From positions 86,638,721 through 86,702,720 of the forward strand of contig NC_052357.1 in NCBI RefSeq assembly GCF_009727055.1: a stretch of DNA of 64,000 bases, written 5' to 3'. Positions 12,901 to 21,794 of this stretch are shown piece after piece. The notes beneath the pieces were generated by a model. The model saw only the letters and a list, made by a program, of their open reading frames with translations. It did no database searches and was not told where the DNA came from. This stretch comes from Benincasa hispida (taxonomy: Eukaryota > Streptophyta > Magnoliopsida > Cucurbitales > Cucurbitaceae). A program made the position numbers and the translations under genes. How positions within the stretch are numbered: position 1 is the stretch's first letter; each line of letters starts with the position of its first letter.

Positions 12901-15900
12901 GAAGTTTTCCATCAATCCATATTGAGTATTGAATGTTAGGGAAAAGCCTATGCAGAAGAAGCTTGGGAATCTGCACAATTAGATCAAGTAAAACCTAATG
13001 AACCCATCACATTCCATCACAGTTCCAAACAAAAACACAAAAACCTATATAACCTGTTAATATATTGACCTCGTTTAAAAGGGATGAAAACATCTGTTGA
13101 TTAATTTTTAAGTAGTAAAGTACCTTCAATCCAGAAACTGACTGCGTAAGATTTAAATCTAAAGAGTATATGTTCTCAGGACCCTATGAATGATGTTAAC
13201 TTTGGCGCTAAGTTCAGTCTTACTAACTAATCTTAAAAAATAAAAAAGAAGTAATTTTATCAATTGGGATCTCTCATTTGTCTATCATTTTATCTTCCAG
13301 GTTCTCTTGTTTCTTTCCACGTTGCCAACCAACATCTAGATATATAGAAGTCCAATTGCTCTCTTCCTATCTCCAACATGTTATGGGCATATTTACTTTG
13401 CATTGTCTGGATGGGGATTATGAATGTCTTGGATCTTTAGAGGATGCATTTCAATGTCCCAAAACAGAATGACTAAATATGCCATCTAATTTGACTCTGG
13501 ATCATCGGAACCTCAATGGTTACAAAGCATAAAAATGATGATGATAAAGTAACAATAATAAAATAAGGTTTAAACTTTTAATATTCTTTTGATCTCTCAA
13601 CTTCCACAATTACTCTATTTTGGTTCTCATAAATTTAAATGTTCTGTTTTACCCATGAACTCTCCATAAGAATTCATTTTATCTTTATTGTTAAATTTTT
13701 TATTGCATCTAACAAAAAAGATAGCTTTCACAGTTACTCTTCTCATAAGTTCAAATGTTGCGTGTTATTCCATGAAGTTTACATAAGAACTCATATCATC
13801 TTTATTGTTAAATTTTAGTATTGCATCCAACAAAAAACCTTAAGCACACACTTTTAAACTCCATGTAGAGTTTGGCGATGAGTTTAAAAATGGACAGCAT
13901 AAAATTTTTGTTAAATCTACACATAAACTTAACAAAGGAAAGTAAAATGGATCTTGAAAAAGTTTTTAAGATGAAAATAATTGATGTAGCCTAAAGGAGA
14001 TAAAAGGAGAATTATCTCCAAGAATCAAGATTGTTGATCTTTTATTAGAATGAATAATGTATTTCATACAAGTGGAGAAAGTTCCTATTTATAGAGTTTT
14101 ACTACAAGTGGAGTAAAAAGGGAATTAATCTAGAATATTATCTAATTACACAATTAACCCCTATTCTTCTTACATCATTCTACCCCTCCAAAAAGAAAAC
14201 TCGCCCTCGAGTTTTAAAAAGGAAAAAATTATAAAGCAAACAAGGAATGAAATAAACTTGCTCAACGGATTATGACCAAACCAACCTCCTACATTTTGAA
14301 CAAAAATATTATGATTTAAGGTATAAATTCGAGACAAAAAATCTAATATTGCCACCAAAAGATGAACTTCTTCATCGGGCATAACCCCAAAAAAGATGTT
14401 TCCTTCAAGCTCATTCAAACCATATTCAAAGGACCAATCACTGAAAAACCACCTTCCAAGAAAAATTATTCAAGCATCACGTCTTCTTTATCATTCGCTT
14501 CAAGTTCTTTGACAGTTTGGTGATCCATTTCCACCCCAATCAGTGTGTCATTGTTCTTGTTCGATTTTTGCTCGGTGTTTGATACTTCTTTTTCATCTTC
14601 TTCATTGGATTTTTCTTCTTCATTTGAAACTATTTCCAAATCAACATCTTCAAATTCTTGGTTTTCTTCATTTTTATCTTCAAGATTTTCTATTTGAAAA
14701 TTTTCCAACCATGATTCTTTTGTTTTTTCTTCGGTATATGAAATCAATTCGTTCTTGAACTCTTGCAAATGAATTGATAGTTGATCAATATGTTGAGTCA
14801 TTTTTCTCAATGAACATTGGATTTCTTTTGTTGTTTTCTTTATTTCCTCCAATGCTATAGGATCTAAGTAGTCATTTTGTTGGATTCTCAAATATGTTTT
14901 AATCTCATGATGGGTATAGGACTCAGCCATTGATTCTCTTAAATCAACCTTTCTTGATCGTGTTTCATAACGAAAAGAGTAATTTTGAGTCTTGAACGTT
15001 TTTCTTGGGCTAGCAAAATCCATTCTTGATGATTCTTGATGATTCTTTAATTCATCTAACTCCCAATCTTTACGTTGATATCTTGAAAAATGGGTTTGAT
15101 TGGATCTTTGAGCCCTTTTTTGATATTGTTGCCTTCTTATTCCGTCCCAAACTGCCCTTGATACATCATCAGAATCACTAAAATCAAACTTCCAATGTGG
15201 ATAATGATAGGTTCATTGAGAAAATCGAGCATAGGCAAAATTAGTATGTTGAAATTCTTCTTCGCAATCACTTGAGTCAGAATTCCAGCACTCTTTTTTC
15301 TAATAAATTTGATTTTCTTGCCCATACCAATTGTTGTATTTTTTTTTTCTTGGACGCCTTTTTTGGTCGGGAATAACATTCTTACAAAATCTTGAAAAAT
15401 CCTTGGTTTCTTCTTTCTTTCTTGGAATTTCAAGGGTTCCCCCTAATTAGATGTGTGTTGTTTGGCAACGAGCATAACTCACGAAGCTCCCTCTTGTGAT
15501 CAACGTCGCCAAGAGTTTCCCGGTCTTCCACCAGCGGCAGTCAATCTTGTCCCAGGCAGTTGCTCTGATACCAATTGATGTAGCTTAAAGGAGATAAAAG
15601 GAGAATTCTCTCCAAGAATCAAGACTGTTGATCTTTTATTAGAGTGAATAATGTATTTCATACAAGAGAGGAAAGTTCCTATTTATAGAGTTTTACTACA
15701 AGTGGGAGTAAAAAGGGAATTAATCTAGAATATTATTATCTAATTACCCAATTAACCTCTATTCTTCTTACATTAATAAAAGAATATTTGAAAGTGTCAA
15801 AACCAAATTAAGATCTTTCATTATCAATGCATCGTGGGAAACACAAGACATAAGCTAATAGAGAAAAATAGGCAATCACGATTTATGCTCCTTCCACTTC

Positions 15901-18900
15901 TGAGAAATGAATAGAAACAAAATTGTCGCCTATGCATCAAATCACAACTGTAAGGATAATAAGGGAGTTCCTGTTGCAGAAAGAAGAAACAAAGAACCGA
16001 ACTTCAAAAAGTTTGAACAAAAAAAGTCTATATCAAGGCCAACAAGGATGCCACTCCGTAACATGTGCACGGCCATAGTGTTATCATTAGAAAAAGGGAA
16101 AAGTAGTAGGTTTCTAAATGGGGCTATGGAGTGAACTGAGTTTCAATTATCATCAGCATTCATATTCATACAACATGTTAATTATTTAACAACGTTCTCA
16201 ACCCAAGAATCCACAAAATGACCAAGATCAAAGCATCCCAAGAGTTTTAAGCTACAAAATGGTATATATTTTATCAGAGTTATATTTGGCAGATCATGAA
16301 AAATGATGCCAATAAAAATACATGCATTCAAGCTGGTAAATTAATGCTTTGGAGATAAGCATTTGCTGTTCAGATTTAGGTTAGGACCAGGTTCTTCGAC
16401 TTTTTTGGAGTAGATGCTGGCTCCTTCTCAGATTTGCGATGGTATGATGGAGTATGTAACCTTACATCCTCCTTCTATGGCAGGCTAGATTTTTGGCTAT
16501 TTGAATATTTAGTTAGAGACAAATAGGAGGATTTTGAGTGTTTAGATTCTACATCATTTTAGTGATTCACTTTGGGTCCACATGATCAATCCTTTCTATT
16601 ATTACCTTTGTTTCTGAACTTGATCATTACTTCTTGGAGCTTTTTTTTTTTTTTTCCTTTTTTTGTGAATTCAGTTCTTTATGTTCATCCTTTGATTTTG
16701 TATGACCGCATTCCAGTTTTACTTCTATTCATCTCAGTCTAAACATCCCTTTTTTTTTTTTTTTTACTTTTTTTTGGGGGAGTAAAAAAAATAGTGCCTG
16801 CCTAGATATAAGTAATCTACAACATACTCTTTGCTGCATTTAAGCCTCATATCCGCCCACGCAAACAATTTCATGGAACATTTATTTAGTCTAACCTTGC
16901 AGAAAAAATGATTCAATACAAGAAACAATCTTCTCACATGTTGAAAAAATCAACCTAAAGAATTCTTGAAACCAATATACTGTTGGAAGACTCAAATTTT
17001 TGGCACAGGTGTGGAAAGGAACAAATTGGGGAGAGGGAAAGAATTTAACTAACCTTGCCATTACGTCTCGAATCAGCATAAGGAACATTATGAACTACAA
17101 TGATTCTCCACAAGCCAATCCTCTTTCTGCTATCTAAGAGGCTAGAATTCTTCATATACGCTTCTGTTTCTTCATCAATGAACATGTAGAAAGGAATAAA
17201 TCTTTTTGATTCTTCACTAATATTAATAGGCTGTTGTAATACATCATAGTTCCCTTCGAAAAGAAAAAAGGGAAATGAAAATAGTAGTCACAAAAAGAAC
17301 CACGTCCATAGAAAGAAGGTGAAAGAAAACTATTGCGATGCGACACCATACCAAATATGGCTGATGCAACAATGACCTCATGAAACTCCTCCAACTCCAA
17401 AAGGTCGGCTTCATCAATATCGAAACCACTCTGATTACCAGGTTTACTTCCTTTAACAAATCTAATAAGTACAGGAGAGCAGAAGACAAGAATGTATGCA
17501 TTTACAACAACAAACAAATTTAACATTTTAGGAACTAAGAATACATGTATGATGAAAATCAAATTTTAAATCTTTGGAACAGTAATCATCACTACTTATT
17601 AAATCAGTACATGAAAACAGGTAGAAAGGAAAACATACCCACAGTGTACTGTCATTGACTCTTTTATATTAAAAGAATCATTCCTTTGTCTTAAAGAAGG
17701 ATATCCACCAAAATCAGACCCCCCATGTGGTTCTGTTTTTATTGGATTTCTGTCGTGAATATATGTTAAATTACGTAGTACAGGAGAAATTGATGGTGCA
17801 ATTGGCATACTAGCAATAGCCTGCTCCACAGGGATATAACATACCGGACAAGCTGGAAAAATTATTTAAGAGAACAGAAATCAGAATTTCTAACAGGAGG
17901 GTGAATAAATTGTACAGATCATGGTAGACATGAAAAAAAAATCATAAAATAACTAAAACTTACGACGTGCTCCAGTCCGCTTTCCGTTTGCTGGAGCTGG
18001 AGGAGGAAGCGCAAAGTTTCTGCATGGATGCAGTGATGGAAGGGAATGTCGAGGAAAAAAATAAGAGACTAAAGAACGATTTGGATGAGGGAAAGGAGGA
18101 AGCAGAGATGAAACTTCAGTTCTTTCAATCATATTCCCATGTGTAGATGTTATAAAATCCTTGAAGTTTTCTGTTATTGGAACAGCAGGATTTATCAAAT
18201 GTCTTATTGTAGTTTCTTCATAAGGTGCCTTTAAATCACCGCTATCTGGTCAATCATCACAAGGGAAACCACAAAACAGCAGATGAAACAACTAAACACA
18301 CGATGTTATTATTGCTGCAAGCAATCGTTGACACAATACACACACACACACACATAAAAAGCCAAATGACACATGGTTTTAAAATTCCATGATAAATTTA
18401 ATAATAATCAAATTAACCACTGTGCAACAAATGAGCAAAGCTCCGTGTATGCAAGGTATATATTCAAACTCAGAGGTGAAATTAAGCTAATGTCTTGGTC
18501 TCAAATTCATACCGCAAAGAGCCTCACTTGAGGTAGAGGCAGAGATTTAGATACTACAAATTACTGAAATAAATGCTTAACTATTGAGTGTTTAGATTCA
18601 TCTAATCAGAGTAGGTCCTACACTGCAGTCATCAGCCAATAAGTTCAGAATAATATCCATGCGATAATTGTGCAATACCCCCAAAAGTCAATAATGAAAT
18701 AGAAAAGAACAAACCTCTACTGACTGCAAAGGATCCAAATACAAAAACCAAAAGGGCAAGGATAAACAAGAGGAGCATCGCAACCCTTCTCCGACCAAAG
18801 TATCGACAACACAAGGGAATGACTCTCTCCCTCTCTCTTGAACTTGAAAGATTTGTTTTCGAAAGCTTGTGCACAAGCAGTGATGTTGCTGAATTTTGCA

Positions 18901-18973
18901 AAGCATCATTTTGTAGCTGTTGATGCAGTGATGCATAGCTTCCCGTACGAAGACCGAATGACCCTCCAGTCAT
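932..18973 (-). CDS. DUF616 membrane protein, MUCI70/EMB2756-like probable glycosyltransferase
   Basis: Nine coding exons, read on the minus strand: 18973-18715, 18245-17964, 17852-17639, 17461-17352, 17253-17054, 12970-12867, 2136-1949, 1837-1638 and 1162-932. Every junction has GT/AG ends, phases match, and the total is 1788 nt, giving 595 residues plus stop. The start follows the family-typical N-terminus [13 protein letters not shown]. One membrane segment lies near residues 64-83 after a basic RRR stretch, as in type II Golgi proteins. A Pro-rich stem is followed by [11 protein letters not shown], and the DUF616 core runs from about residue 195 to 520 ([57 protein letters not shown]). 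The tail is basic ([17 protein letters not shown]). DUF616 proteins are predicted Golgi hexosyltransferases; MUCI70 acts in seed-mucilage pectin synthesis. The exact substrate here is not shown. No break is visible in the coding exons despite TE-filled introns of about 10.7 and 4.1 kb. Confidence 0.93.
1352..1540. mobile_element. Stowaway-like MITE in the last intron of the DUF616 gene
   Basis: A 189-bp AT-rich segment lies between exons 8 and 9. Its ends are inverted repeats: GGACCTATTTGGATT at the left and GGATGTATTTGGAAT reading in from the right (imperfect). It is flanked on both sides by TA, as expected for Tc1/mariner-type (Stowaway) insertions. There is no coding capacity. Confidence 0.6.
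2137..2964. other. Left part of the giant intron, little recognisable
   Basis: This is intron sequence below the acceptor at 2137. Nothing coding is recognised. The stretch 2740-2960 resembles the untranslated tail of a minus-strand LINE, but weakly. Confidence 0.4.
2965..4250 (-). pseudogene. LINE (non-LTR) ORF2 3' fragment
   Basis: Minus-strand translation at 3568-3891 gives the zinc-binding RT-associated domain of plant LINEs (zf-RVT): [20 protein letters not shown], then [19 protein letters not shown] and a LHPPFRDKG end. A shifted frame at 3414-3641 continues with [13 protein letters not shown], the usual motif just downstream. Frames change and stops occur, so it is a dead 5'-truncated copy. 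It lies in the giant intron of the DUF616 gene, in the same orientation as the gene. Confidence 0.8.
4255..4466. mobile_element. Candidate solo LTR (212 bp)
   Basis: The segment starts TGTTGAAAAT and ends TTTGTAACA, with a TATTTATAGAGT motif in the middle resembling an LTR promoter. Flanks are GTTTT and GTTTC, an imperfect 5-bp duplication. It separates two LINE-derived stretches. There is no internal coding region, so a solo LTR of a Copia-type element is the simplest reading. Confidence 0.55.
4467..4790 (-). repeat. Probable 3'-end segment of another LINE
   Basis: The left edge carries a TTTATAAGAAA-type tail followed by A-rich, non-coding sequence resembling the untranslated end of the minus-strand LINEs nearby. 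No protein motif is visible. Confidence 0.35.
4820..5854 (+). pseudogene. LINE RT/zf-RVT fragment, left half, split by a Copia insertion
   Basis: Plus-strand translation shows the end of a LINE reverse transcriptase ([12 protein letters not shown], the xxDD active-site region) followed by stops. A more intact frame at 5376-5693 reads [18 protein letters not shown] onward, which is the LLxKW region of plant LINE ORF2. The reading stops at the Copia LTR that begins at 5855 and resumes at 11048. Confidence 0.75.
5855..6095 (-). repeat. 3' LTR of the Copia element (241 bp)
   Basis: Runs from TGTAAAAAG to TTTCAACA (plus-strand view), adjoining the target duplication at 5850-5854 and the polypurine tract on its inner side. 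It contains about 97 bp not present in the other LTR. Confidence 0.9.
6103..9520 (-). pseudogene. Copia pol pseudogene (protease, integrase, RT, RNase H)
   Basis: Protease near 9430-9500 keeps DSG ([12 protein letters not shown]). The GAG-pre-integrase domain is at 8954-9319 ([17 protein letters not shown], ending CDVCIHAK). The integrase core spans about 8030-8950 with SDNGCEF and [10 protein letters not shown], but a stop replaces the Trp after the first catalytic Asp. RT spans about 6520-7690, with YMDDIS in the frame at 6768-7082, then [14 protein letters not shown]. RNase H is at 6103-6507 ([40 protein letters not shown]). The domains fall in several frames with in-frame stops throughout. 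Confidence 0.92.
9640..10588 (-). pseudogene. Copia gag pseudogene
   Basis: Three overlapping frames on the minus strand cover the capsid. The first has [16 protein letters not shown]; the second has [20 protein letters not shown] and [13 protein letters not shown], a retrotrans_gag-type (UBN2) pattern. The third ends with the zinc knuckle start CEHCKKL, where two stop codons fall inside the knuckle. Frameshifts occur near 10000 and 10200. Confidence 0.85.
10899..11042 (-). repeat. 5' LTR of the Copia element, internally deleted (144 bp)
   Basis: Shares both ends with the 241-bp LTR but lacks its middle. The join follows ACACAAGGTTTACATGG. The deleted part includes the TATTTATAGG promoter-like motif seen in the other LTR, so this copy probably cannot start transcription. 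Confidence 0.85.
11048..11660 (+). pseudogene. LINE fragment, right half, with 3' end
   Basis: Continues the LINE interrupted at 5855. Translation resumes with YNRAFCDRY, followed by broken zf-RVT sequence. The 3' untranslated end includes AATCAATGAAATGTTTC and an A/TA-rich tail at about 11640-11663. Confidence 0.7.
11661..12660 (-). pseudogene. Minus-strand LINE fragment
   Basis: Minus-strand translation near 12540-12660 gives the block found upstream of zf-RVT in plant LINEs: [20 protein letters not shown] and on, with a stop soon after. Lower down, frames at 11881-12445 are hydrophobic and broken. It ends about 200 bp before the isolated exon 6 of the DUF616 gene. Confidence 0.65.
12867..12970 (-). 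other. Isolated 104-bp coding exon 6 of the DUF616 gene
   Basis: This exon is easily missed because it is short and far from its neighbours. On the minus strand it follows an acceptor ending GTGCAG and ends at donor AG|GTACGT. It encodes [20 protein letters not shown] and continues through [14 protein letters not shown]. That is exactly the block missing between RRNGK (exon ending at 17054) and [12 protein letters not shown] (exon starting at 2136). Phases 0 and 2 fit both neighbours. Confidence 0.95.
13600..13850. repeat. Imperfect tandem duplication, about 115-bp period
   Basis: Two diverged copies, about 13630-13722 and 13745-13837, share TCTTTATTGTTAAATTTT followed by a TATTGCATC(C/T)AACAAAAAA end. 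AT-rich and non-coding. Confidence 0.6.
13982..14177 (-). repeat. 3' LTR of the non-autonomous element
   Basis: 196 bp, bounded by TGATGTA and TACATCA, an inverted pair. Adjacent to the purine tract on its inner side. Very similar to the other LTR apart from small indels, which suggests a fairly recent insertion. Confidence 0.85.
14466..15023 (-). CDS. Acidic coiled-coil protein of the non-autonomous LTR element
   Basis: An uninterrupted 185-codon ORF, the longest in this element. The N-terminal third is basic ([20 protein letters not shown]). The middle (residues about 50-110) is rich in Lys/Glu with heptad-like spacing ([18 protein letters not shown]). The C-terminal half is very acidic ([16 protein letters not shown]). 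No zinc knuckle or enzyme motif is visible. It may be a remnant or replacement of gag. I do not recognise the family, and nearby frames (15137-15433) may have been part of the same protein. Whether it is expressed cannot be told from sequence. Confidence 0.55.
   Translation of the reverse strand: MDFASPRKTFKTQNYSFRYETRSRKVDLRESMAESYTHHEIKTYLRIQQNDYLDPIALEEIKKTTKEIQCSLRKMTQHIDQLSIHLQEFKNELISYTEEKTKESWLENFQIENLEDKNEENQEFEDVDLEIVSNEEEKSNEEDEKEVSNTEQKSNKNNDTLIGVEMDHQTVKELEANDKEDVMLE
15576..15775 (-). repeat. 5' LTR of the non-autonomous element
   Basis: 200 bp. It starts TGATGTAG two bases from the PBS and carries a TATTTATAGAG promoter-like motif, as does its partner. Its outer end is TACATTA rather than TACATCA. 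Confidence 0.85.
15776..17053. other. Intron sequence of the DUF616 gene with homopolymer runs
   Basis: No gene seen. Long T runs lie at about 16640-16656 and 16750-16765. A 75-codon plus-strand ORF at 15907-16134 matches nothing I recognise. Confidence 0.5.
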
Positions 18974-19750
18974 TATACCTCCAACCCCACAACTTCGACT
19001 TTCATCTCCTGTAACTTCCCAGGAAAGCAATCAATTCTCCAAAAACTGAATTACTTCCCAACACTGAAGTCTGAAGTGATGCACCAACTCTGGCTGTTAC
19101 CACCACCAATCGTAAAAATTAATCAAGTTGAAGAATACAATAATTACAAACCCAGCATCGGTTGTGAAATTAAAAAAACCCAAATTCAAATCCACCAAAA
19201 ACTACAATTCCTTTTCAATGCTGAATTCTATACGGTTGTGGACGACTTCAGGTCAAATACAATACGAGAAGTGAGGAAACCATCCCCGTAAAGCCAAAAT
19301 TTAGACCTACAATCACGAATAACAATCATATATTGGATCTGCTAACCAGTCTCGCCGTAACATCGAACTCATCACACAACCACCTTCCAAAAGCAGAACT
19401 CAACTCTTAAACCCAGTGTTCCTTCCCCAAAACCGATTGCAGTGGTGGCTCGTTGAAGCCTACATATCGAAGAAACCAAAGCTGAGAAACAAACTCCATC
19501 CTATCCCATCCCATCCCCAAATCCAAATCAAAATCAAAATTCAAATCCACAAAAAACAGTCGCAGAACTTTATACCGTTACAGATCAGTGTCTGCTCCGA
19601 TACAAAACCAATCTGACTTACCTCGAAGAGAAGTGGACTCCAAAGACAATCCAATTAGAAGCTCCACCGGCCGACGATTGTGGTTTCTTTGCCGGAGGCT
19701 ATGAACAGACATTTCCGAAACGGGTATCCCGGCCACAAAATTCCATGGTT
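18974..19750 (-). promoter_or_regulatory. 5' leader of the DUF616 gene with a probable leader intron
   Basis: Upstream of the chosen ATG (18971-18973) the frame stays open to 19030, giving a possible 19-residue extension. A better model is a leader intron: a strong donor GAG|GTAAGT at 19622/19621 and an acceptor TTACAG ending at 19009, leaving a non-coding first exon above 19622 and a 35-nt leader before the ATG. The transcription start is not defined. AT-rich sequence begins near 19780. Confidence 0.5.
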
Positions 19751-19759
19751 TTACGTACC

Positions 19760-21408
19760 CAACCAGAGCGTAGAATATTGGAATTTATGTTTAGCAATTT
19801 GCTTCTTTTTAATCATTTCTTCCTGATATTTTAATATTTATATATCTATTTGTTTTTCTTTTTGGATATGATGATCACTTTAGGCAAAGAGATAGTTATT
19901 ATAGATGGTTATAATAGTTTGTATTTGAGATATAGATTATTTTAGTTTAGATTATAATAATATGTATTTAACTATTTTAGTTTGAGAATTAAATAGTAAA
20001 TGTTGTAGTAAATAATAAAAAAAAAATGATGAATGTAAAATAGTAAAAATTGTAGTAAATGGGGGTTTTGAAATATTGTTGTTAGTTAGGGAATAATAGT
20101 GTTGCTAATTGGGGAATACAAAATAGTATTTAGTAGCAAGAGGTTGTTATTATAGTATTAGGATAGTCTGTGCCTCAAACACATCATTTGTTGTTGTTGT
20201 CGTTATTATTATTATTATTATTATTATAGTGTATAATCACTTTGTTAATTTATCTTATCATTATCGTTGTGGATAAATAATACTAATTTTAGTTCGACAA
20301 TACATATGAGATGAGATATTCAAACCTCTAATCTATTAGTCAATAATTTATGTCTTAACTACAATTGAGTCTATATTTTAGTTGTAACTTTGTTTTATTA
20401 CATGTAACAATTCTATTTTCAATAGGATCAAGTATATATATAGCTTATTAGATATTGAAATTATCGACAAACTTTTTAAGAATTAGCTCAACTCGCATCG
20501 ATAGTTTTTTCAACTTTATATAATGAATTATTTATTAAAAAGAAAACATATATGGATGTAATGTTATTGTTGGTGACTTATTTGTGTTTGATAGAAAATA
20601 TCCAAATAAAAACCTTATGGGTCAAAATTTAATAATAAATAAATAAATAAAAGGATTTTACACTAAAAGTGAAATTTGATGTCAATTAAGTATCTTTCAT
20701 TATTGACGTGATCCAAATGAGATATTATGGTAACACATCACTTTTAAACCAAAGAAATCAAATCCCTCCATGTTTGCTTGTTTATTGTCTTGTTGACCTT
20801 ATGAATTTAATGGACAAATATGTTTCACATAAGTAGCAATATTAAAGAATGATGTGCATTTTCTATTGGGTATTTGTTTCAGTAGTATTTAAATCAGAGT
20901 CTTATTATATAGACAAATGATTCATTAGTGAGGTTGGCTCTCGTTTTCAAATATTTTATTAAGTGATAACTCCATTTGAGTATTCTTTAATCAATTAAGG
21001 GAACACGAGTATGGCCACAATCTTGAAATTTCATTTACTTTGGAGAGTTACCTCATGCTCATACTTCCACACTCAATTCCATGGAAGAATGTCTCTCCTA
21101 AATCACAAGCTAATTAAATACCCATTTAGAAATTTAAATAAACAAATAAAGAAATTATTAAGCTTGTGCTTAGTAGACATAATACCCCAAAGGTTGATGT
21201 AAAAATTTAATGGAAAAAACTTTATTGACATGCATCGATATTAAACTGACATCGAAGTGAATGTTAGTCAAACATAATAAAAGACCTACAAAAAATGGAA
21301 CTCACGATGCTTAAATCAATGACTAACCAGACTAGGTATATGTTTGGGAATAATTTTAAAATCATCAAATCACTTGTCATTTTTAAATCACTCTAAAATA
21401 CGATTTCA
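19760..21408. other. Intergenic AT-rich DNA
   Basis: Upstream of the DUF616 gene. It contains a TTG/TTA microsatellite at about 20188-20227. No ORF of recognisable family is present. Confidence 0.5.
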
Positions 21409-21794
21409 GGGCGTCTGGAGACGGGACGGGGACGGGGATACCATCCCCGTCCTAACCCCGACTCCAATTTGATATACTTATATTTTTAATATATTATGAA
21501 TATATATTTATAATATATAAAATAACTTATTTATATGTATGTTTATAATGTATAGACTTATAGTGTCGTGGAGCCTGATATTAAATACCTAAATTCTAAA
21601 TCTAAGCCTAAAAGTCAAGTCCAAATTTTAATCAAATTTTAATTAAAATAATGGGAAATCCCCCAGGGAAACCAGAAATGGGGTCCCACGGGGACCCCGT
21701 TTCCCTGACAGGGGCGGGGATGAGGGAGAATTTCCCCTACGGGGCCGGGGACGGGAGACGCCCCCCTCTTTAGCTCGGCTTCGTTGCCAACCCT
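21409..21794. repeat. Repeat with G-rich inverted ends, possible small DNA transposon
   Basis: An AT-rich core is flanked by G/C-rich arms. The left arm reads GACGGGACGGGGACGGGGAT and is followed by its complement-like CCATCCCCGTCC. The right arm holds GGGGCGGGGATGAGGG and CGGGGCCGGGGACGGGAG. Outer ends AGGG and CCCT are in inverted relation. Clear flanking duplications were not found, so the class is uncertain. Confidence 0.45.

Larger units (their letters stand above)
13982..15775 (-). mobile_element. Non-autonomous LTR retrotransposon without pol
   Basis: Two direct repeats of 196 bp (13982-14177) and 200 bp (15576-15775) start TGATGTAG; the left ends TACATCA and the right TACATTA. Next to the right copy is a PBS matching initiator tRNA-Met (TGGTATCAGAGC on the minus strand, about 15562-15573). 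Next to the left copy is a purine tract (TGGAGGGGTAGAA on the minus strand). Flanks ATAAT and ATAAA are a near-perfect 5-bp duplication. The 1.4-kb interior has one ORF and no protease, integrase or RT. It lies in the intron between exons 5 and 6 of the DUF616 gene, in the gene's orientation. Confidence 0.88.

Noticed and set aside
15562..15573. tRNA gene at the sites matching tRNA-Met
   Set aside because: These are 12-19 nt primer-binding sites beside LTRs; no cloverleaf is present.
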